64,000 bases of DNA from NCBI GenBank assembly GCA_036345935.2, contig JADWOT020000010.1, forward strand, positions 1,078,633 to 1,142,632. The letters are read 5' to 3'. The translations under genes were made by a program, and so were the position numbers. Within the stretch, counting starts at the first letter, position 1. Each line of letters starts with the position of its first letter. The stretch is from Taenia hydatigena. Lineage: Eukaryota > Platyhelminthes > Cestoda > Cyclophyllidea > Taeniidae. Below are positions 1 through 10,294 of the stretch, one piece after another. The notes beneath the pieces were generated by a model that did no database searches, was not told the DNA's origin, and saw nothing but the letters and a program-made list of their open reading frames with translations.

Positions 1-1236
1 GGTTGCCTTTTTTAAGGCTAAAGTATTTTATCTGGTAAAATTAAATAGTGCTAAGGTTCAAAATTCACATAAATTCAGTTTACAGTTGAGCCGATACTCT
101 GTAGGCAGCAAAGCCGAAGTGTACATTAGATTATGGTAGGCTTATCCTTGAGCCAGACGCTACCAGAATAATGCAGTTGAGATTAGGTCCATAATGGAAG
201 AGGTCACTAACACTAGTAAAAGGGAACCATTTTATTAAAGATACGTACATTAAAGAAATTTACTTCCCCTTACGCTACAGCCTCTTCGTGTTTTCACCTT
301 GGCTCATTTCTTTCGATTTGTAGTGACAAAACATCAATTGCAACCCTCTGACCTATAATAAGGATCTCAAGGAGTGCTCATTGAAATGCCAAGTGGAAGA
401 GGTGATCAAGGATGAAGTTATAAGGACATCCAAGTCAAAATGGGTCTCCCAATCGCTCTGGTAGAGGAAGGTGACGGTAGCCTGCGGGTCGAAAAGTTAA
501 ACGCCACGGCTGCGAAAGACGCTTTCCTCTTTCTCCATATTAATGACTCCTTAAATTCCCCGCATGGTCATTGTGGTTTACCAGACTCGACTAAAAATCC
601 CGATGCTGGAAAGTAGAAGTAGTGAAAAAAGATATGCTCAACAGGCTTAATTAATTCCAGACAATGCCGTTCGGATCCTGTGACCTTGACGCTGCTTTTA
701 GTGTCTGATGCAGAAAACACTGATTAGGCTTTTTCCGAAACATTGCATTATCTGCATTAATGACATCCCTAATTTCGGTAAGGGCATTCTAGTACACAAC
801 GCTAACCTTGAACTAGTGCTGGACGGTCTGCATTTTTTCAAGTTTGACAGTAAATTTAGAGGTGTACTATTTTCTTCTTGGTTTTGCCACCTTCCTGAGA
901 AACAGTCTCGTCAGATGAAATATCAATCACCAAAGATCGCACAAAACAAGTGAAAACTTTGCCAACACCACCCAACTAGACGTAACTCCGCAGTTTCCTT
1001 TGTTTGGCAAGCTGCTTTTGGCGTTCAGCTAAAGTCTTTGCCTAGATCGCTAGTCCTCTGCGGTCATGCATTTCGGTAGAAGCACTCAGTCGCAGTGCTT
1101 TTACTGCAAAAGCTTAATTGCATTTGTTTATCAAGAGATTGATCCACTGCAGTACACTTCGTAAAAACCCAAGCCTATATTGATTATGTTACTACTATCG
1201 TTGCAAGGTAGTTAATGAGGAATCTTTTGATGCCAC
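1..1236. other. No gene recognised left of palindrome P1
   Basis: AT-rich sequence with scattered stops in all frames. The longest open frame (708-953, +) has no recognisable motif or splice context. I see no repeat shared with the rest of the window. Homology to the other side of the palindrome starts at about 1237. Confidence 0.5.
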
Positions 1237-1460
1237 CCGTCACGCTTTGAGGAATTTTCAAGGATTGCTTGAAAACACTAGTCGACCATTCATCTTGGCA
1301 ACTTAAAGTGTTGACAGTTCTCATTGCTCAGCTGGGTGTAAGAATGTAATTGAAATGTGTGGCACGTGTGTTCTGCCAATCAGCGCTATATTGCACCCTC
1401 ATGCGTAAGCATGTTTTGGCGCACTTGGAGACATGTTATCTAATATTAATATTATCTAAT
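1237..1460 (+). repeat. Outer decayed edge of palindrome P1, left
   Basis: This stretch is an inverted match to 16262-16485, but only roughly 80-85% by eye, with many substitutions. The match becomes almost perfect at about 1461. The sudden step in divergence marks the outer edge of the homogenised tract rather than the end of the ancestral repeat. Confidence 0.7.
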
Positions 1461-3639
1461 CATGTGTGCTTCAGCCTCAAAATTAACAATCTGTGCTTCT
1501 AAGTTGCTATTAATTGAGAGCACGCAGAATGCATGGAAAGAACTACTCAATCAGTAGTCGGTACTGGCTCTGATACAGCTATCATGAACTCCACTGACAC
1601 CTTGTCGGAAGCTCAGTTTTCCTCTCTTCTAACTATTCATCCCGTCTAACATTTAGTTGGTCAGCAGTCCCTGTTCCACAGTTCGTTGACCATTTCTCTA
1701 TCATGCAGCATCAGAAGTAGAGCTGTGAGTTGGTGATGGAAATCAGGAGGCATTACTTCCATTCCTGATTGATTAGAAAATTTAGTCATATCGACTGACA
1801 CAGGATAAGTGTTCATTGGATGTCCCAAGGATGGGATGATGCCTGTTTACCGTTCCAAGTGTGCTTTGCTCAATTAAAGTCTGAGAGGTGATGACTTCAA
1901 CAAGGAGAACTAGCGGCAAGCACATTTTTGATTCAGAATGGCATTTGTGTATCCATTACATTTGCAGTCGCGCAACCATTAATGTATAGGTTAGGCCGAC
2001 TTGTGCATACTCGAAATGCGATCCTGCGACTGTGTCCTTGTCTCCTCATACATAACCCATTTCTCATCATGACCATATTAGGAAGCTTACTTTCGCTAAC
2101 TATTTATCGGCGTTTGTTCTTTGAAATGAAATTAAATACCTACCAGGTTCATCCACGCCCTGGTCGACGTCAAGTATAGGAAAAGCACACATTTTCACTC
2201 TAGGAGGCAATAAGTTAAGAAAATATGCACCCTCCACTGCATGTAAGTCCACTTCAACACAACCTGAGATAAGAAGTGAGCCGAGAAATGTGAGATCCAT
2301 CTTTTCAAATCTAAGGCCAACCAAGACCTTTTAAGCCATTATTTCTCAATGTTTAGACGGAATTCAAATGAGTCTATAATCAGTATTGAAGGTCAAGTTA
2401 CGCAACAACATACTAAAGAAAATCAAATCAAGGGCATTGTGCTAGACACCTGGACAAAGCCCAAGTACATTTTTTAAATTAAACGCCTCAATATTGAAGG
2501 CCTAAGAAGTAATTGGACTTACTATATAAGCCAATAGTGCAATTACAGAGCACTAAACGTAGTTCCGCGTTATTTCAGATGCAAAATCAATGCAGTAGTT
2601 GATTCCTGCATGGAATTAAAGTCCCCTTGCGCAATCATATGAAGTGAATCAATAGCAGGTCATCCGAAGCGCTTGTTGATTTGATAATGTACCACTTAAA
2701 CTGCATTTAAGGGGCATTCGCAAGGTTGATTACCTCCTGCGTCTCAACGGCAAAGACGAGACAGAGTTGTGGCCTGCCGAATCGCCATGTCCAACCAGTG
2801 TATTCATTCTCAATGCAGACTGCTATTCATTATGCTGCCTTGTAGACTTTTTATCAAAAAATTTCACCTAAAGAAGGCTGTTTACAACTAATGGCAAATT
2901 TTATAATCATATCTGCACCCAAGTGCCGAATAACATCAATGGATAAAGTTAAAGTGCTTCATCCGACTCAAACGCTACCTCACTCGGCCTTAGTTAATGC
3001 AAACATTAGCATTCCCTTGCCTTCTACCTTTTATCCTATTTCCTACTACCAAGTTCTTTGTCAGTTCCGCCTTGTAATCCATTCACATTAGGTCTATACT
3101 TCATCGACCACCTGTGCCACCTCCTTATTCGTCTGTTTGTAATCTACCAGCATCCCACCCGGCCATTCAAAAGACGTCAAAGTACTAGAAGAGATAAAAA
3201 GTCAGAAAGCCAATGCTTGCTATGTCATTACATTTCCTTCTACTCCTAAATCATCTCCATTCAGTCCTTCTTTACTCCCTTATTCACATTCAGCTTTGTT
3301 GCAACAGGTAGCCTAGTGCGTTTCACACGTCGAGGCATAACTATGCGTTGCCTCTTGAGTTGTGAAGCGAAACAGAAGCACTTATTTATCACAGAGCTGG
3401 TAGATACAAGGTTTTTTTTGGTATACAACTGAGAGCACGAGTAAATGAGTGACTTGTAAGTATGTAAAAACTACGATCAGTTTCCCATGAGTGTTCCATT
3501 CATGAGATTGATATCCCTGCCATCAAGTCGATTCTCCTCATATTTTATTTAGTCTAGCAGCTAAACGCGAGGGCAAGTAAATTCTTTTGGAACGGATGGG
3601 AGCAGGAGGAAACGAAATATGGCACACTGTGCTATAGCA

Positions 3640-4150
3640 CTCAGCGAAGCTATCCACTTCTACCATCTCTTTTTAATTCCTACGGCTTCTCATTGCCTTA
3701 CCTCTATCCTAGTCATTCCTCTGTCTCTTTTGACTGAGTATTCATGTTACTTTGCTCTCACCGAGGAAAATGCATGCGCCGCCACCGTCTTTCGTAATGC
3801 AAGGCAATAATTCCCATCGGGCTAGATTTTGGCTGTACAAAAAAGCACACGTTTGTTATCTCAACAGAAATTCATTGAGTTCTTAATTTTACAGTGTCTC
3901 TTTGCCCTAACTGTTGACACTTTAAAGAATAGTGCATAATCTTCATACATTGTCTGTTTCCATACCTTTTTTTGTCATTGCTAAACCTCCTTATTTTCAC
4001 ACTTACTATCTTTGCATCTTCCCCTCTATCTCAATCATTCCTTTGTCCCCTTTAGCTAAACTTTAATGTAACAGCGCACCTACCGAGGAACCGAATGGAT
4101 TACTACTGCCAATTGCAATGCAAGACAACAATTTCTCCATGAAAGGATCG
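3640..4150 (+). repeat. Decayed pyrimidine-rich tandem repeat inside the P1 arm
   Basis: Two blocks, about 3640-3830 and 3960-4150, share a diverged pattern: a C/T-rich stretch containing CCTCTATC and ATTCCT, then CACCGAGGA or TACCGAGGA, then a tract ending in CAATGCAAG or AATGCAAG followed by a run ending in CAA. The same pair is mirrored in the right arm (about 13.57-14.08 kb). Related pyrimidine-rich sequence occurs at 11.57-11.68 kb and 21.04-21.20 kb. The blocks are too diverged to date by eye, and I cannot assign them to a known transposon. Confidence 0.4.
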
Positions 4151-7100
4151 GGGATACGCATCAAAGCAATTGTGATCTTTAGGGGCGATTAACCGATTTT
4201 TAAATGAATTTTCTACCCTGCACCACGCATGCTGTGCCGCGCTTGCTTTTATTGTCTTCTAGTTGATGCGGTGTCACACGATGCTGGTGAGTGGGTCAGC
4301 ACACTTAAATGACAAATTGGGTCGGAGGCAGAACTTTGAGTCCGCCATATGGTTCACCGCCCATTGCTTGCAGTGTATCCCTTTGATCGATGGGCGCCTT
4401 TGTCTCGCACCCTCACAGGCAGCGTGAAATAGTGATGGCACAATCGGCAACTGCTTTTCGCTGGCATGAGAGCCTATGCTGATTTTATAATTCACGTCAT
4501 TTTTACCTTAAGAAGAGGCAAATGGAAATTCAGAATGAACAATAGTTCAGGCCGAGCTATATCAAAGTGGAGTCGGTTTCAGGTAAGGCGTGAGTGGGAC
4601 AGATCAAGTCCAGTCCATACTGTTCTGATTTAGGTGATGATCTTCTCATTATTGCATCATGTCCTAATTTGGAGTAAGACTAGTGGGGATAGGAAGTTTT
4701 ATTAAAAATATGGCACTAATGGTCAACGAAAATGGAGGAGGAGGAGGCAGGTGTATAAATTGATGATGTGCTTAAAGGCGGGAAAGGTTAGATTAGCGTA
4801 AGGAAGGCGGAGAGGTTAGACGTCCTCGTGTTGCCCTAAGGAAACTAAATAAAGACAAGTAAATTGATGCAGGGAGTGTGCACTTCTCTTTGTCGTTGGT
4901 TCAATCTAGTAAGCAGACACAGTGGGACATAATGCAAGGCGCAATGCGTAAGAGAATATGTAGTGTAGTAGGAGACACAGGAGACACTCAGCGAAGGTGC
5001 GTTGGAGTAGGCATGAGATTAGAGGCGTTGACAAGAGAGCTCCTTTCGACCCATTTTGAATAGGTCATCAGACCTTCTCCTTAAGCGTGCGACTTGCTAC
5101 CTAATGTCTGCGAAAAAGAAAGGGAGGGTTTTACATCACATTGTATAGAGCTGCATCGAGTCCATCAAGTGGGCCAAATGAATATCAAGGCTGACGTATA
5201 TGGTGTCTCTGAGGATGCGGCATGCTTGGTAGATGAGACAGCCCCGTTTACTCTCATCTTTCCCAATCAATCCACACCTGTCATTACCTGATCTAGGCGG
5301 GTAGTGTAGTGCGTTCTGATCCAGTCCGACCTAGCCAAATCTCGTCAAACCAAGTCATGCGTAATCCCACAGTGCTTTCGTGGAAGAGCATGCATATTGA
5401 GCCAGTTATGGCTGCCGAAGTAGCCTTCTTGATGCTGCTATTTAGACATGGAAAGCAATTGTGGCACAGCAAACGTAGTGTAGAGTAAAAATCTACTACG
5501 GAATCGATGATTTGGTCCTAGAGACTGCTATTGAAAGGGCCAAAATGCGCCTTTTAAGCCTATTCTTAATTCAATGTCGGAATGAATTAGTGACCTGCAG
5601 TACTTTTGGCAATAGTGCTTATAGCTGAACTTAAATATGTGCGAAGTTAATTGAATGCTCAGCTGGAGGAGACAAGGATCGGAAATAGACACAGTGCGAT
5701 GACTTTGCACAGCGCTGTGGTGCGGCGTGCCTTAGTCCTTTTCGTTTCCTATCGAGTCATAAACTGGCTCGCTTGTCTTTTTATCAAGACAGGTGGCTGG
5801 GCAAAATCAAATTTATTTGCCTTTATAAAGCAAATTTAGATGTTTTAAATTAGAGCACTCTTGGCGCTTTGGAACAATTATTTTTTCATGTGATTTACAT
5901 CGGAAGGCATATTACTTAATATGGTAATGGTGCACAAGTAAAAGAAGGGGATGTCACAGAGAGAGAGAGGAAGTTTTTTAGCATAGCTCAGCCTCCGTTT
6001 CTACCTTATACATCTGCTTTGACTTCTTGAGACGTGAAAGGATTCAGTTAAGGAACAGGATGGCAAGAAGATCATAGGAGAAAGGAAAAAAACAAAGCAG
6101 GAAATAGATACTGATGAATAGAGGAATGGCAGGAACGCCGCTGCAAAGCATGGTGAGTATAAAGAACGATGCGACGCGGAGAGGAGCATGTCTGATGGCA
6201 TGCTTTGTGACTGGCCTCTTCGAATCTGACGCGTGTGATCGATTAGAGGCACATGCCGCGAGGTGTCCCTCGGTGCCGTCTAATATAAGCATTTGGTCGC
6301 AATGCTTGTACGTGGGTTTGTTGGAGCAACCATCACTTGCCTTTATGCTTCATTGCTTGGTCGAGCTTAATGCGTGGTAGGGCATGCAAAGGAGGCAGAA
6401 GAGATGAAGAGGAGCCGCCGATGCAAATGCGCTCTAAATTGAGTGCGCTGCCAATTCTAGGCTGCTTGTACTCGACGCCTTGCACTTGGTATTTCTTTTT
6501 GCGACTAGAGCTCTCCTGGTGTTTAAAACAGTTTAATCTGCACGAACTATAGTTGAGTGAAGAAATTGTCAAATCACCCACAAAGATGGCGATAGAGATA
6601 GCGATGATGTATTTTGAGCCAATTGTTACCTTGCACCAAGATTGACAATGAAGCCAATTATAATAACCTCTGGTGCATAGCAAGGCAGTGATTATTTCAT
6701 TATACGGTATGGTCAAGAACTATTTAAAAACGCCAGGCAAATGCTCTAATAAATACAAAGCCAAAGCAATATTGCTGTTAAACTTGTGATGGCAGGCATT
6801 CATTAGTGCCTTCAGCAGGTCACTCTCCAACAGGCAAAAGTCTAATCCTTGTCTCTAAAATTTGATTGAATTGGAAAACCGCATATTCAATCATATTGCA
6901 CTTTCAAATGTCGCACGATATTCACATGTGGGATCAAAACGGGCCGGAAGATGAAATTAATGCAAGCCATCAACTATTTGAGGTGGAAAATTAGGAGCTC
7001 AGACTTACCTGGCAAAACTGATACCACAATGATTTCTGCATCTAGTTCAACTTTACTTGATTTCAAATACCTTTGTTACACTTTCAAGGAATTCGTGTTA

Positions 7101-7427
7101 TCGCTTTAAGTAAAATTTGCATGATTGTCATGCAGGAATGCAATCATTCAACCATAATTATGACCCAAATCTACTCTAGGATAAAAGCACTGCAGTCGCA
7201 CGCTTCAATTACTTCTCCTAAGCCTAAAGGTAGTAGAAATCAAAGGCTGTACTTATGTAAATCAAAAAAACAAAAGAGTGGTTTAATAGAATTTTAAATG
7301 CGATCATGCAATAAAGCCCTAAGGTAAAATTGTTAACAGAACTTCTATTCGCTGATGCGTCCCGCAAACCCGACAAGGAAATGCGAAAGGAAAGCTCGGT
7401 GTAAGCTTAAGCAAAGATGTCTAATCA

Positions 7428-7433
7428 TTTATT
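7428..7433 (-). terminator. Poly(A) signal of tryptophan-rich unit A
   Basis: AATAAA on the minus strand (TTTATT on plus), 168 nt past the stop of the minus-strand ORF at 7601-7810. The mirror copy sits at 10289-10294. An AATAAA is kept at the same relative place in the diverged copies at 19848, 27023 and 56258. Confidence 0.6.
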
Positions 7434-7600
7434 GAGCGGTCACTAGCGACATGCAGAAATAATAGCATTAGCTACGCGTTCAAGGCAAGAGAGAAGTAGA
7501 GGAGGGCATGCTCACTGCCCACTAGCTCCCTCACCTCCATGGCACGTGGAGGCGCCTTCACAAGCGCCAGTGTAGGCACGCCCCAGGTGGTGGTTGCTGT

Positions 7601-7810
7601 TTACCACCACTGCTGCGACCATCCCCACGGCTGGCCACACGGCGACCACCATTGCGGCTTCTTCTCACACGACCACTCACACGGCGACCAATAGTGCGGC
7701 TTCTGCACAGACCACAATGCCCACTTCTGTCCATATTGTGAGCCCTTCTCAAACTCTCCCCACGGTGCCCACTTCCACGGATACGAGCATGGCCAACCTC
7801 CCCACACCAT
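7601..7810 (-). CDS. Tryptophan-rich small peptide, copy A (intact, 69 aa)
   Basis: The ORF begins at the first ATG downstream of a TATATAAG box (7862-7869, minus) and ends in TAA; an AATAAA follows. I chose this start because the longer in-frame ATG at 7888 lies upstream of the TATA box. The 69-residue product has 15 Trp and 4 Cys, many in short units such as WSPCEW and WWSPCG, plus Tyr, Pro, Lys and Gln. There is no hydrophobic signal peptide or membrane segment. I do not recognise a family. It is identical to copies B, E and F, which proves copying rather than selection. Substitutions between this copy and the one at 55.9 kb fall in all three codon positions, so coding status is plausible but unproven. 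Confidence 0.4.
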   Translation of the reverse strand: MVWGGWPCSYPWKWAPWGEFEKGSQYGQKWALWSVQKPHYWSPCEWSCEKKPQWWSPCGQPWGWSQQWW

Positions 7811-7861
7811 TTCTTTGTCTCTGCTTTCCTTGATACTGACTTGCACGCTGAGCTGTACCTG

Positions 7862-7869
7862 CTTATATA
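7862..7869 (-). promoter_or_regulatory. TATA box of tryptophan-rich unit A
   Basis: TATATAAG on the minus strand, 52 nt before the ATG of unit A. It faces away from the spacer, head to head with the TATA box of unit B at 9853. The octamer is also present in the diverged palindrome P3 and in the solitary copy at 55.8 kb, although flanking bases have changed. Confidence 0.6.
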
Positions 7870-8034
7870 CCAGCCACCTTGTCTCCAATTGTCTCGTGTG
7901 ACCCTCGTGCTCACTGTACTTCTAGCTCTACACTCGTGTTTGCCGATCGCCATCGATGCTCTCGTGACGCCACTATTTTCAGCTGGCATTATAGGTGTTG
8001 TCCAGACTGCTAACTGCATGCGACGATTCAACAT

Positions 8035-9687
8035 GGAAATTTAGCAATGTTCTGTGAACTGTGATGGCCTCTGCAATGTAGAAGTCTTGGAGCACAAGAC
8101 AGTATCAAACCGTACCGCACCTTTTATGTTCCGGTGATAAATGCGTTGAAAGGAAATATTTTTTACCATCAAATTCTTTCTCGGCTGCTAGTGACTTGTC
8201 TCGCCACCAATTGTGTAATAGTTGTCCCTCATGGCACCAATCCAATATGTTCAACCATAAGTGCAGTGGTTTCGGGTTTCGTTTCGGCTGGATTATGCCC
8301 TCGTAGCACACAAGTTCTCTTTAATACATTGCCTAAAAGCGTAATTATCCCCTCGGAATACTGCGACTTATTGCGTTATCTAATAGAATTGACACGAAGC
8401 GCGCCATGCACTGAGGCATTCATCAACTGAGTATAGACATTTTAATTACTTGAAATTCAACAAGATTAAAGATGCGACTGCCTAGTGCATTGATTCTTAT
8501 TCAATGTTGCTACTTACAATCACATTACAAATGAAACTAGTCGTAGAGCTGCCTGGTAAGTAGAGGGCAACCTTTGCAGGCTGGTAAACAAGCAAATTCT
8601 GATACTTATTTTAGGGGACTGTATTCCTTCATCAACTTTAGCTCAAATTTGCTGAAGTAGTGCAATAGATGTAATAAAATGACTTCAAAACTTTGGGGTA
8701 GTCTTGGCTATGCGAAAATGTAATTTTGTTTCAGAAACGCCAATTTCTCAGCGCACTGACCATCTTGTCTCGCCGTAGAACTATACTGAGCATAATCCTT
8801 CTAATAAGCCACTAGTTTGCAATTGTAAAAGACAAAGTACCGATCGTCATTATCATTATTATGTATGTAGGTAAGGCTTCTGATAGAAACTGCGATGAAG
8901 CGCTAATTGTTCAGAGCAGAACCGTTTGACATAAATCGACTTAGCTTCAATCGCATTGAAGATCGCACGAGATGTGCGTGCAGGCCGAGAAAATGCATAA
9001 ACATCAACCGGTTAATTAAGCTCTAGAATCGCTTGCGAAATTAATTGTTAATTGGTGAAATTTGCAAAAAAACAAGTAAGAACTATAGTTACTATTTAAA
9101 TTCGTAGTCGGTTGTCAATCTTGATGGGTCATCACCTTGGGTAAATTTATTGCGCATAGCTTCCATAGGATGATAAACCAAATATACATGTATATATTTG
9201 GCCTACTATCCTACAGCAAGCATAAATGCTGCCTAATAATTTTATCTGCCTCACAAATAAACCACGGCATTGGATGTAAAGTCAGGATATGGCAGAAACC
9301 ATGAAATTGGAGCAAATTTCTGCTGGTGGGTGTTATATCCTTTGCGATCGACTTATGTGTGCAATGGAAGAGACTACGTAGACTTTATTGGCTAATATAG
9401 GGTTCGATTACAAGTGGAAGGCAAATAACGTCTAGATGTTAAACGCACTCCTAAACATCGTGCGTTGCTGTATGGCATCAACCACACAATTTGGCATCGT
9501 GCGTCTGCACGCGCGTACAAACCATAAAGTAGCGGCATATTAAGCAATACAGAGGAATCAGGTCTAGTGATTTGGTACGGTCCGATGCTGATCAGTGCTC
9601 TACGTCCTCCGGATTGGCAAGGTCAGTCACCATTCGTGGAACATTGCTAAATTTCTAGTCAACTATATCACTTAGGCAGAAAATATT
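8035..9687. other. Spacer of palindrome P1
   Basis: This sequence separates the two arms. The first roughly 140 bases at each end still show weak inverted similarity (for example around TAGCAATGTT, 8043 and 9640), so the ancestral palindrome reached further in. The whole spacer recurs almost unchanged, inverted, at 24785-26410, and in decayed form with a deletion at 18113-19425. The frame at 8134-8430 (+, 98 codons) has no recognisable domain and is not maintained in the P3 copy. I see no transposase or other enzyme in it. Confidence 0.75.
9178..9201. repeat. AT-rich near-palindrome inside the P1 spacer
   Basis: A 24-base near-palindrome beginning CCAAATATA and ending TATATTTGG with CATG near the middle. 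It could form a small hairpin. It is copied at 25255-25278 in P2 and is eroded in the related fragment at about 22.80-22.83 kb. The P3 spacer is deleted from about this point. Confidence 0.5.
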
Positions 9688-9852
9688 ATGCTGAATCGTC
9701 GCATGCAGTTAGCAGTCTGGACAACACCTATAATGCCAGCTGAAAATAGTGGCGTCACGAGAGCATCGATGGCGATCGGCAAACACGAGTGTAGAGCTAG
9801 AAGTACAGTGAGCACGAGGGTCACACGAGACAATTGGAGACAAGGTGGCTGG

Positions 9853-9860
9853 TATATAAG
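9853..9860 (+). promoter_or_regulatory. TATA box of tryptophan-rich unit B
   Basis: TATATAAG 52 nt upstream of the ATG at 9912. A start site about 30 nt downstream would give a 5' leader of roughly 25-30 nt. Mirror image of 7862-7869. Confidence 0.6.
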
Positions 9861-9911
9861 CAGGTACAGCTCAGCGTGCAAGTCAGTATCAAGGAAAGCA
9901 GAGACAAAGAA

Positions 9912-10121
9912 ATGGTGTGGGGAGGTTGGCCATGCTCGTATCCGTGGAAGTGGGCACCGTGGGGAGAGTTTGAGAAGGGCTCACAATATGGACAGAAGTG
10001 GGCATTGTGGTCTGTGCAGAAGCCGCACTATTGGTCGCCGTGTGAGTGGTCGTGTGAGAAGAAGCCGCAATGGTGGTCGCCGTGTGGCCAGCCGTGGGGA
10101 TGGTCGCAGCAGTGGTGGTAA
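9912..10121 (+). CDS. Tryptophan-rich small peptide, copy B (intact, 69 aa)
   Basis: Mirror copy of unit A, identical in sequence. The gene model is TATA 9853, ATG 9912, stop TAA 10119-10121 and AATAAA 10289. The coding stretch is far richer in G and C than the surrounding arm and contains an internal repeat (TGGTCGCCGTGTG at two places), so a GC-rich minisatellite read in a lucky frame is a real alternative. Two other frames across the block are also open: a long Arg-rich frame 9688-10164 that starts upstream of the TATA box, and a Thr/Ser-rich antisense frame. Only the Trp frame has promoter and poly(A) signal correctly placed. Confidence 0.4.
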   Translation: MVWGGWPCSYPWKWAPWGEFEKGSQYGQKWALWSVQKPHYWSPCEWSCEKKPQWWSPCGQPWGWSQQWW

Positions 10122-10288
10122 ACAGCAACCACCACCTGGGGCGTGCCTACACTGGCGCTTGTGAAGGCGCCTCCACGTGCCATGGAGGTGAGGGAGCTAG
10201 TGGGCAGTGAGCATGCCCTCCTCTACTTCTCTCTTGCCTTGAACGCGTAGCTAATGCTATTATTTCTGCATGTCGCTAGTGACCGCTC

Positions 10289-10294
10289 AATAAA
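10289..10294 (+). terminator. Poly(A) signal of tryptophan-rich unit B
   Basis: AATAAA 168 nt past the stop codon, followed by the conserved TGATTAGACATC. Mirror of 7428-7433. Confidence 0.6.

Larger units (their letters stand above)
1461..8034 (+). repeat. Palindrome P1, left arm (6.57 kb, near-identical inverted repeat)
   Basis: The arm reads as the reverse complement of 9688-16262; paired positions sum to 17722-17723. I noticed only seven substitutions and one single-base length change, with five of the substitutions in the outer 0.9 kb (1461-2400), for example near 2048, 2080, 2116 and 2347. The inner 800 bases hold the minus-strand tryptophan-rich unit. The rest of the arm has no convincing gene: its longest frames (for example 6333-6716, minus) are not kept open in the decayed copy at 20.5-20.9 kb, so they look fortuitous. 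A short GA tract lies near 5957. The arm contains older pyrimidine-rich internal repeats. Confidence 0.93.

Noticed and set aside
5957..5970. GA microsatellite
   Set aside because: It is only a handful of units, mirrored in the other arm, and not informative on its own.
6333..6716. 127-codon minus-strand frame in the P1 arm, mirrored at 11006-11389
   Set aside because: The diverged homologous stretch at 20.5-20.9 kb has indels and stops in this frame, so there is no sign of coding constraint.
9889..10128. Thr/Ser-rich mucin-like antisense frame
   Set aside because: It is antisense to the unit with the correctly spaced TATA box and AATAAA, and has no TATA box upstream on its own strand.
9688..10164. 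158-codon Arg-rich open frame, repeated at four places
   Set aside because: It starts upstream of the TATA box, has no domain, and is open mainly because the GC-rich repeat lacks stops in several frames. In the P3 and 55.9 kb copies it does not persist at full length.
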